From Saxidomus purpurata (lineage: Eukaryota > Mollusca > Bivalvia > Venerida > Veneridae), in the NCBI GenBank assembly GCA_022818135.1, contig JAFMSR010000010.1, positions 34,339,548-34,403,547 of the forward strand: a stretch of 64,000 bases of DNA. Reading direction: 5' to 3'. Both the position numbers and the translations under genes were made by a program. This document shows positions 37,413 to 47,659 of the stretch, one piece after another; position 1 is the stretch's first letter, and each line of letters starts with the position of its first letter. A model generated the notes under the pieces. The model was given only the letters and a program-made list of their open reading frames with translations, had not been told where the DNA came from and searched no databases.

Positions 37413-38987
37413 ATGGCAGTATGGAATGCGGGTTGGGACATGCCAAACTTGCTAATTGCTACTTGCGGATTGCCACTTACTTATTGATAAATACTGGTGG
37501 AAACATGCCATTTAGTAATTGCTAATTGCCACTTGCTTCTTGCTACTTGTTTATTGCTATAGCTACTTGCCACTTGCTTATTGATCAATGCTGGTTGAAA
37601 CATGCTACTTGCTAATTGCCACTTGCTTATCGCGGTTTTGCCAATTGTCACTTGCCACTTGCTATTTACTTATTGCTAAATGCTTGTTGAAACATGCGTC
37701 TTGCTAATTGCCACTTGTGGTTTTGTCAATTGCCACTTGCTTATTGCCAATTGCCACTTGCTAATTGCTACATGCTACTTGTCACATGTTAATTGCCACT
37801 TGCTAATTGCTAATTGCGGGTTAGGACTTGCTAAATGCCACTTGCTTATTGCGGTTTTGCTAATTGCAAATTGTCACTTGCTAATTGTCACTTGCTAAAT
37901 GCCATTTGCCATTTGCTATTTGCTAGTTGGGACATGCCACTTGCTAATACTTACTTGCCACTTGCTTATTGCTAGTTGGGACATGTCACTTGCTAACTGC
38001 CACTTGCTTATTGTTAATTGCTTGTTGCCACTTGCTACTTGCTAATTGCTTATTACCTTTTGCTTGTTACTAATCGCTAGTTGCCAATGGGTTATCGGTA
38101 TGACTACCGAACATGGGTAGGAAATAACGAACATTCGCTATTATTATTTTATTGAAGTAAATATTAAGTTTTTTATGTTAAAATGGAACATGCATACCAA
38201 AAATATATTATATTCAATCACATTCAAGCTTTTTAATTTATACAATTCAATTTCAAAACGCGTGATCTGATTCATATTCATGAACATTGAACATGAGTTA
38301 CTATTAAAAGTTAACAGACATCTATAATGGTGTATGTATAGATTATATATGTTATAAGTTTATTATGAATTATTAATGATATTTCATACTGCAAAATATA
38401 TTTAATATAAATAATCTTGCAGCTGAAGTCTGAACAAATTAGATGAGCAAACACCGAGCATGAACCATCATCTGATCATTTTTTATTTAAAAGTGGAAAT
38501 TAGCAAAAGCAATTAGCAAAAGCAATTAGCAAGTGGCAATTAGAAAATGATAGTTGGCAATGAGAAAATGGCAGTGCAAGTGGCAATAAGCATGTAGCAA
38601 TAAGCAAGTGGCAATTAGCAATGCCAATTAGCAATTAGCAAGTGGCTGTCCCAAGTAGCAATAAGAAAATGGCGGTGGCATTGCAAGTGTCCCAATTGGC
38701 AAATGGCAAGTGGCTTAGCATGTGGCTGTCCCAACTAGCAATAAGCAAGTGGCAATAACCAAGTGGCTATCCTAGTGCTTAAGTATAAGCAGTGGCATTG
38801 CAAGTGGCTGTATCAACTAGCAATTAGCATTGGCAAGTGACAATAAGCAAGTGGCAGTGACATTGTACTAGCATAGGCAATACGTAAGTCGCAGTAAAAG
38901 TGGCATGTCCAAACCTGCAATGCAAAGCAAGTGGCATAGCAAGTAGCATTGCAGTGGCAGTCCCAACCCGCATTCCATAATGGCAGT
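37413..38987. mobile_element. Foldback transposon with 8-bp target duplication
   Basis: The element 37421-38979 starts ATGGAATGCGGGTTGGGAC and ends with its reverse complement plus one A. It is flanked by ATGGCAGT at 37413-37420 and 38980-38987. The left arm (to ~38090) is a degenerate minisatellite of TTGCTAATTGCCACTTGC-type units. The right arm (~38500-38960) is the same minisatellite inverted, and a ~400-bp unrelated AT-rich segment forms the loop. The P1 flank has the unoccupied site (ACGGCAGT at 28925-28932, continuing GTATG). The long, internally repetitive inverted arms are the hallmark of foldback elements. The 8-bp duplication suggests a hAT-like or related DNA transposase acting in trans. 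It encodes no protein. Confidence 0.88.
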
Positions 38988-39860
38988 GTATGAATACTTC
39001 CAAACATTGATAAATATACCTACGAAATCACATGTAAAATATTGAAGTAAACGTTTTTTGTGATAAAATCATTATCACTGTTGGATAATAAACTAATTTC
39101 TTAAAAAAAACAACACAGCAACAGGTAATAAGCAATGAACCAATTATCTCTACATGTCAATAAAATTAATGGTCTAGCTGTTTATTGAACTAAATGTCCA
39201 GTCTTAAAATACATAATCATACAGTGTCTTATCTGATAAGGGGTCATAAAACAATAAAGGGATTAGACCTCCAGCGGTTTGGGGGGAGGGGAGGTCAATT
39301 ATGAAGGAGGTTTTGATTGTCTTTAAACAGTAGTTAGAAATTGAGTAACAAGTGTTACCTATAGAGTTTGGTACCGTTTAGGAAAAATTGAAATTTTGCA
39401 ACGTCTGTATATGGCATATTATTTGTATCGAACGCAGCCTGTTTAATGCACGGTTCACACAGCAACATCAGTAAGCATTACCGAATGGTGGCAGTAAAAC
39501 AATGTTAGCTTCTGGTCGGGAAATGTTTTTAGTCAGTTGACTTTGTCATCATGTTAAAAAAGGTTGTGTTTAATTCTCCGATGAATATGCCGAATAAACC
39601 ACGTCTGCAATATTGTTGTTGTTTTATATTCATCACTTCAAATGAAGGAGTTGCTAGTATTTCGTGACAGCCGTCTTTAAGGGCAGGCGCCACAACGATG
39701 TGTATCTGTGCCATCTTGTGTTTTAATCCCGTTAAAGCATCAATACATCAACCTTCAATACAACGACTATCCATCAATACGTCTGCTGCCTAGTGTTGGC
39801 ATATACAGAACGTACGAACAAAACTCACGCTGAATTATAATAGAGAATATAAAGAGGATG

Positions 39861-40175
39861 TTTGTTTGTTTTGAGTGGATATGGAATATATCTCACTGAG
39901 ACACAAATACAATTGTAATATTTTCACGAGCGCGAAGCGCGAGTTAAATTGTGAAAATCGATCATTTTGAGTTGAGTTATATTCCATATCCACTTTAAAT
40001 AATGCTAAATATTAAAACAGAAGCAAAAGTATGTATGTGCACTACTGATAAAAGTAGTTCCGGCAGACCTATATTCACCCACACTGTGACTGATATAAAA
40101 TCTATATCATCACTCTATATTTCACTGAATAAAAAACCCAGATATAATAGTATTTCATAAGTAAGCATAAAATAA
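39861..40175. repeat. ~315-bp dispersed repeat, copy 1
   Basis: The left half contains an inverted repeat (GTGGATATGGAATATA at 39875-39890 and its complement at ~39978-39993) around a GCGCGAAGCGCG palindrome. The right half (AAAACAGAAGC...CAGACCTATAT...CATCACTCTATA) is non-palindromic. The whole arrangement recurs at 48676-49003. Probably a composite or MITE-derived element; no class assigned. Confidence 0.65.
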
Positions 40176-40688
40176 ATATGTAATAGGTAATAACAACAAA
40201 AGTATTATTTGTCATTTTACACAGTTGAATATTACTCGTGTCTAGGTTGTTACATTTACTAGTACGTCTAGATACAATATACAAGATACAAGAAACTTTA
40301 TTTATAGTCGGTTTAAGTTAAACAAAGAACATTAGCTATAAGCTATTTTCCGACAAAACTAACTTTACGGAAGGGAGGAATAAGTCTCATTCAGTCTACA
40401 ATCTTGTTAGGATCTATCTACTTGTATTCTTCGAGTCACAAAGGGTTATGAAAAGAGGATTTATGATTATTTGTTATAAAATTAGTATTGGTAATACTTA
40501 TATTTTTTTCCACGCATATAAAAACACATAAAGGAAAGATATATGATTTATTTATGTAAAACGCAACAATACTTCCTTGTCTAATTTGAATTCAATGTGC
40601 ATCGCAGATACGAAGGTAACCCATTAGTGAATGGTAATTGATAAGCGAAAGGAGCATTTAACTAATTTCAAATTGCAGTTAAAATATA

Positions 40689-42704
40689 ATGGCTAGTGGA
40701 CAATCGGGAAATACTAATTATGAAGAGGAAGATATACCGTTTAATACAATATCTACAAGAAGTGACTTTTTGTCAGTGTCAGGGATTTCTATATCTAATA
40801 TAGACAGCGATTTCATATCAGTAAGCGGAAACACTATATCCACTTTAGATAGTGATTTCTTATCGTTGTGTGATGGAAACAGTTCTACCAGAACATTGGA
40901 CAGAGCACTCTCACAATGTTCAGTTGAAAGTACAGAGACGCCATATAATGATCAAGAAACCGAATTAGCAAGCACTAATTCACTCGATCATGCAAGCACT
41001 TCACAAGAGGATCCAGAGGTCGGGTCTGATTTTTTATCGACAGTAAATAATATGTCGATGCAACTGAACGAAGATGTACTGGTACATACACATCAAATGT
41101 GTTCCCACTGTATCAGTGATAGGCAGCGACTTAAAGCAACACACTTGTGTAAGAGTTGCCCGTCTGACTGTAGATATATTTGCCACATGTGTTTGCGGAG
41201 TCACAATTTTATTCACGCTGTCGTTTCACTTTCTGGCGTCGATCACAGGTAATCCGAAGTAAACCATATTTAATTGTTAGTATGTATTATTACATAGTAC
41301 AATTAAATATGTCATGCACATGTCAACTTTTGGATATGGTAAATATCATACAATTATGGACTAGTGAGGCATTGAATATGATATGATATTAACCAGAAAA
41401 GGCCAAAATTGACCGAGGCAAAATTCATTGCATCACGACTCTAAATGTTTTATATGTATAACTTTTATCTAATGCTCAAAAAGCAATTTTAGGATATTTC
41501 ATTGTTTTACATCATATTAATGACGTCGTCGGCGTTTTGATTCCGGCACCATAAACGTTCTATCTAATGTTTTTTATTTTAAAGTCAGTTGACGAAAGAC
41601 ACCAAAGCAGAAGTCACGGGATTAAAAACCCTACCCAATGAAGCCTCAGATACAGAGGACAGTGCCTATGACCTTCGGGCAGATAACAGCACTGATTCAT
41701 CAGATGTGAATGCGGAAACTTTTGAGGATGATGAAGAAAATGAAGAAATGCATCGACAAAAAAGTAATATCGAAAACCAACAAGAAATGGGGATACTCAA
41801 AAGTATGCACGGCACTGAAGTTAGAACGCCAGGTTCTAAGGAGAAAGTCAGGCCTCGGTTCTATAAGGATAGCCTTTACACAGAAATTACAAAAGATACA
41901 AGATATACAAACCCTTCACTTTTGCCTACCGGAAAATTTAGAAAGTACGGAACATATTCCATTAACGAACAGTCTGATACCAAACGCTGTATCATCACAG
42001 GAATTTGTGAGCTTGAAAGTGGAAAAGTTGTTTTAGTGGATGCAGAAAATTGCAGCCTAAAAGTCCTAAAGGCAGATACCTTTGAAATGGTTTCTTCGCA
42101 TAAAGTGGATGGCAATCCAATGTATATCTGTCTAATTGAAAAAGAAAAGGTCGCGGTCGCATTTGTAGAACCTAAAATCAAAATAGTTATCATAGCAAAA
42201 GACCTATGCATTACAAATTCATTTGATCTTGATAAAAGTTGCACGAACCTTACCTACGGCAAACCAAATTTGTACTTGTGTTTGCCAGATAGGCTTGAAA
42301 GTTACAATGAAAATGGTGAACAGAAATATTCTCTCCGACTTGCTAGTAGCCGCATGGGAACCAAATTTGTGAACCTAACCATTAACAAAGACGAAGACAC
42401 TTTGTATATCGTAGATCAAGATAGCGGAATAGTCGTAACTGACACAAGCGGACATGTCCAGAGAATAATATCTGAAAATATAAATAAACCAGATGCAATC
42501 TGTATTGATGAGTCTGGTTGTCTTTTCGTTACCGAAGTTCACTCAAACAGGGTGTTAAATATATCTGATGATGGAAAAGTGGAACACGTTTTGGAAGAAG
42601 TCAGTAAAGATGAACATCCAATTTCATTGTGTCATGGGAGAGTTGGTAACCGGCTTATTGTCGGTATTTGGTGCAGTGACAACATTCATGTATTTACATG
42701 TTAG
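40689..42704 (+). CDS. TRIM-like B-box/NHL-type propeller protein P3 (two exons, 559 aa)
   Basis: Exons 40689-41248 and 41585-42704 with a compact 336-bp intron. Same domain order as P1 and P2: Ser/Asp-rich repeat (SDFLSVSGISISNIDSDF and on), B-box Cys/His pattern, acidic linker FEDDEENEEMHRQ, propeller ending DNIHVFTC. It is the most divergent of the three, with two short deletions in the propeller relative to P1, but all frames are open. The intron lacks the GC-rich element seen in P1 and P2. A TATAAA-like stretch occurs ~175 bases before the start codon, and TTCAAATTGCAG directly precedes it as a possible 5' untranslated acceptor. Function unknown. Confidence 0.87.
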
Positions 42705-43363
42705 TAAATTATGTTGATTGATGTAAAAAGCATTTTTTGTAATCCAATAGTATAAATCGACATAAAAAGAGAGCGATCGATTGGCTGTGATTACTGTTCT
42801 TTCTATCATGACAATATTATATACGTATAACATGTATGTATAAAATTTGAAATATCTTAATTAATGTGCAATCAACTCTTCGCACATTTTTACTTTTAAC
42901 AACAATAGGAAAAAAACAACACTAATAATATTAACTCTAATGGGGTGCTTCATTTCTTAAGTAGTGCGGAAATCGCTATCACACGTAATTGTTAACATGA
43001 AAAACGGGCGCAAAAATTATTTTTATTGTAAGCGCATGGCTTGACAATTTTATCGTTAATGTTGTAGAGTTGAATGCCTAATTGTAAATCTACTTTGTTG
43101 CAATATGCGCGATCAATGTAATGATTGTTATATTCAATATTTTACATTAAGGTTAACACTTAAAAAACGTTGAAGGTTCTTCTATTTAATCAGCTGAATA
43201 GGTTTTGTATACAACTTTATACAATGATCACAATTGAAATATCAAATATTTCTTTTGGTAGATCGATTTATGTATTCATATATTGACATTTATACCAAAT
43301 TTTGTTAGATAACCATTCTGCTTTTGTTACATTTATCTTGTATATGCCCTTCTGAAGTTTATA

Positions 43364-43369
43364 AATAAA
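43364..43369 (+). terminator. Candidate poly(A) signal of P3
   Basis: AATAAA in ATAAATAAAATAGTA, matching the P1 and P2 blocks, about 660 bases after the P3 stop. Confidence 0.45.
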
Positions 43370-45095
43370 ATAGTATATATATCTATAATCAAATTTGCTT
43401 CCTCGCAGAATTGGCAAACTCAGTTGAAATTTTCAGTCACGGAAATTATACAAAGTGGTACCTACTTTAGTAATAATTCAAGAGTACCTATCATCCCTAG
43501 TCAACACTCTGTCAACCGTGTTTTGTCAATAAAGGTAGCATCATTATAGTCATACACAAGATGCTCATGTAACGTAACGGCTCTATGTGCTGGTATTCGA
43601 AATTCTATAGGGAAAATGGACTTGGCCACAAGTTTGGCCGACATTAACGACAATTCTCCCTCAAGTCCATGGCACTTTGCCTTAATATATTATGCAAACG
43701 ATTTTATATCAAGGTCATTAAGTAACAACGTTTGGGTATGTATATCATTGAGCTACATGTACACACTAGAATAGGTCGACTAGAGACCTTAATTTAAGAA
43801 GCGCGATTGTCTCCCAATGCATAAAACCAGATACCTGTTCGAAATTGGAAGCTTTCAATCCGACTTTCATAGTAAGGTGTTTAACAGATAAAAATCATAC
43901 ATGTGAATAAGTATACCTTGTTCAAAATATCATTAATTGGGCAATGAAAGTGTATTTGTAAATCTGTGTTACATTTATAGCGATGATATAAATGAAAATG
44001 GACAAGATGCAAAAAAAAAAAAGAAGAAGAGGAGAATAAAGATGCCATATTTTTATAGATTCTTTTTTTGAAATCAGAAAATAAACGGTAAACCGATCTG
44101 TTAATCCTATACATTGTTTATCTATCACACTTTTCCAGCAACTCCGACAATACTTTGCACTTTAACAAGCAGATTATATATTGTCTTCACAAGTAAGCTA
44201 AAACACAACACTAACATAGTTGTCTTTGATATTTATTTGTTATTTGTATATACATGTATAGTATACATAAATAAAATCTTATTTCCCGAATTAATGCCCT
44301 GAATTATAACAAATACATATCAAAACATATATTAAGCTTCAAGTGACCCCAAAAACCCAAAAATTGCAAAGTGTTTCTATATGAAACAGTGGGATGTGAG
44401 TGACAAAGTCATGAGTTTTTGTGTTCCGCGAATGAAGTGCATTTAATTTTAACCAAAACCAACAATTGTTCTGTCTATTACATACAATTAAGACAATGCT
44501 TCAGTACTTTGGTGCTTAAAACTGTCGCATTCTAGCGTTTTATTCCCAGATCCACATACACTCAAGCTTATGGATATGAAAAAAGAGAAATCCTGGTCAC
44601 CCTTCAGTGAGTTTATTTCTTAGTATTCAATGCTCTGTTAATTATTCAGTTGTTAACAGACAAACAGATTACCTACTACTGACTCTAGTCCTCTTTAATG
44701 AACTGTCAACTTACAGTTTAGTTTGTAGATATTTCACAAAGAGAGATCTAAAAAATAAAGTCTGCAAGTTTCAAACATTCGACCCATTGTACTAATTATT
44801 ATTTTCAGGTTCGGCCAAAATTTAGTCTCTGGAATGCTCAGAAGTTTTCTTCAAACACATACAAATTAGTATCAAACTTGATTGTAATTTCATCAAAAGA
44901 GACATTTTCGCTTGATTTCACAAACATTAGACCAAATTTTTTTTCACATAATACAGTATTGATATGAGGGAAGCTTCAACAATAACACGTGTTCTTCTTC
45001 ATGAATTGTATGATCATCAACGTTTCGGCTGATGACATCATCATATTTTTTTTAAGAAAAATGGATGTGACCTAGACTGGATCGAAAAAAAAAAC

Positions 45096-45147
45096 CAGCT
45101 CTGACAAAGTAGTCATACAGATTGAGTTGGATCAGGTGTCAGAGCTG
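45096..45147. other. 11-bp perfect stem with 30-base loop
   Basis: CAGCTCTGACA at 45096-45106 and TGTCAGAGCTG at 45137-45147. No flanking T-run or other sign of function; could be a small element end pair. Confidence 0.4.
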
Positions 45148-46443
45148 AAAACAACACAAAGTCAAATGACACAATGAATGTTTATATCAGAAAAATACAA
45201 TTTTTAATTTATCATAAAATTTATGTTAAATCAATTCAAAGTAAAAATATATCTTAATTTCCTACTCATCCCCTGAAAAATACAGATATGATATCATACC
45301 AAAAACAACCCATTAAGTAGAAGAATGTTATTAATTTTATTGAGGACCTCAACCAAACTAAAAAAAAAATCAATTAAAATATATTAGTAGAAGCATATGT
45401 ATAATTAGAAAAGAATTGGTTCCCGATTATAAATGTAAGAACTCCTACATTTAATACATTGCATCACAGTATGATCAATCAATATAGATGTAAACAAAAA
45501 CTCAGATTTAGAATACATTTAAAAAACCACTTCTGCTTTCGTAAAAAGATTTTAAAAAAAGATTATCCTTATAAAATCATTTTGCGAAAGGTAGGGCCTT
45601 TAAATATTTATATAACATTTTTTCTCTCCTTCATGCATTTACTTTTAACATTTACCCTGCTGACCCAAAAGATCCTGTCGATGCAATCCATGCAGTCTGA
45701 CCATGATTTGCCGTGATTGTTGTAGTCACTAGATATTCAAACAGCCCCCCCCCCCACTTTACACAACTAATGCTATCCAAATTTGATATGGACAAGCTCA
45801 CTTGCGAACATTAGCAGGAAAACGTTTAAGTGTCGATATTTTTAAAGATGGGATAATTTCAAAGATCTTTTCAAGATGACTTTCTAAAATCAATTAATAT
45901 CACACCTCACACTTTTCCCCTATTCTTAATTTTTTTTCATTTACTTGAAACTGTTGCCATCTTGAACAAATGTTAAATTCTTACCAAGTGATTTTCGTAT
46001 CAACTATCCAAAATTTCGAGATATAACCATTTATAGCTGAAAAAACCTTCGTTTGAGGAAACAAAGCATAGTGATTCAGCACAAAATGCCAAGTCCATCC
46101 TAACCAAGTTGACAAATGATATATATTAAGGTTTAAAACCATATATATATATGAAAATAGCTTGCATGAACAACTCTAACCATAATGTAACAGCATGCAG
46201 ACACAAAAATGACTGCACTCACACTTGTTGGTCATATGACTAAGCTACATGTAAAATCAGAACGCATCAATTAAAGAGTATTTCATTGGAACTGAAATTA
46301 TTTCATATATTTAACAGCTTTGCAGGCTATTAACCCCATGGTAAATCATATAATTTTGCTAAAGGTAGATTCAATTAAAAAGAACTGCACAATTAAATGT
46401 ATGCAACATCAGAAATGACTTTGCATTGGGGCATTGAAGCTCC

Positions 46444-47199
46444 ATGACCACTAGTGATAGAAATCGGTTGAATTTTTCACAATCGATTATCGGTTCAATC
46501 GGATGGGGTATAATCGATAACCTTCCGATTAATAATCGGTTGAACCAAAAGTAACATTCAAGCAAGGCGCTACAATCTACACCGTTACATGAAGTAGTTT
46601 CTGCCACAGTTATGGCAGGTTAACCCTTTTTAATGCTGGAACAGTAAATAGGTAATGCTACATGTCACCAATCGAAGCATTGGGCCTAATAAGAGATTTT
46701 TAAAGGGAATATTCAAAGGTTTTCTTATAGAAACCTGTGTAAAATCAAGAGACCCCAAGGCCTGAGGTCATGTTTTCAACAATGTTGGCCTTCTGGTAAG
46801 GGCCAGAAACTGGTAGAAGACTAGAAGATGTTTTTGAAATAAATTGTTAACACAGAACTGATGGCCGAGTATGCTTTTATGCTAGACAGACAACACGAAT
46901 ATGAACAGAAAGTTGTATTGGCAAAGAAATCAGAGAGTGTCAATGTCAATGATAATAATTCCAAGCTATTGACTTTGTTTTTCTTCCCGGATGGGAGAAA
47001 AGCCGCAAGCTTTCTTCAGACTCAGTTGTTGTTGAACTTGTTTCTTCCATAACGTGAGTCTAATTATCTCCCTTGGGTATGGTACAAAAATTTTACCGCG
47101 ACGTCGCCGACCGGGTATGTGTAATCGATTATTATCGCCCTTCATTTTACTAACCGATCGTCGGCGACTAGCGACAATCGGAACATCACTAATGACCAC
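46444..47199. mobile_element. Non-autonomous hAT-type element
   Basis: A 740-bp body (46452-47191) is bounded by imperfect terminal inverted repeats: TAGTGATAGAAATCGGTTG on the left, and on the right strand TAGTGATGTTCCGATTGTCG. It is flanked by a perfect 8-bp duplication ATGACCAC (46444-46451, 47192-47199). Repeated CGATTA/ATCGGTT motifs near both ends and the 8-bp duplication are typical of hAT MITEs. No transposase domain; short open frames inside look random. Confidence 0.8.
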
Positions 47200-47659
47200 T
47201 TATAATTTAGTTATGTATATGTAATGAACTTACTGGGAGAATAATGATGTATTTATGTTTTGTTTATTCTAAAACAATGTTGCTGTTGCCGTTTTTGTAT
47301 TCATGTTGCTTGTCCATACAAAAATGTTGTTTGAACACTTTTTTTAAGTTTCTTTAAATAAATATCACTGGAAAAATGATGTTCTATATTTACATAGATT
47401 TACATTCCATTTTAAAAAAACAATTTAAGGAATGTATTAATTTGTATAAATAACAACCAATTTCAACAGTAATACATATTTCTTGGTAATTTATATGTTA
47501 GAAGTAATTATACCATCAAAAATGATTAAAAAGAGGTAGCATTCATTACTCTGCAGTATGGAATTATCTGTCGTGTAGTGATACATGTAAAATACTATCA
47601 ATGAACCCGTCACAGATCTGTAAATATTGTAATACTAAAAGAAAAACAGCACACAATCA

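Larger units (their letters stand above)
33899..40688. other. P2-P3 intergenic region
   Basis: No host gene recognised. From 33899 to about 35320 and again from about 37015 to 39180 it matches the P1 downstream flank. The gap is filled by the CR1-like LINE, and the foldback element adds another 1.56 kb. Part of the remainder (about 39721-40688) matches the upstream regions of P1 and includes a ~315-bp dispersed repeat. A 21-bp triplication (CTTCTGCTCTTGTATATG) lies near 34716-34776. Confidence 0.65.
42705..47659. other. Intergenic DNA between P3 and ethanolamine kinase B
   Basis: No gene recognised. The first ~700 bases resemble the P1 and P2 downstream flanks (shared GGGGTGCTTCATT and GCGGAAATCGCTATCA blocks). 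About 43500-46440 is AT-rich with no repeat array or domain that I can identify, apart from a hairpin at 45096-45147 and a C-run near 45747. A hAT-type MITE follows at 46444-47199. The segment before 47660 should hold the kinase B 3' untranslated region. Confidence 0.6.

Noticed and set aside
37680..37898. 72-codon Cys/Leu-rich open frame
   Set aside because: Translation of the foldback element's minisatellite arm.
46861..47052. 63-codon open frame inside the hAT-type MITE
   Set aside because: No transposase or BED-finger motif, and far too short.
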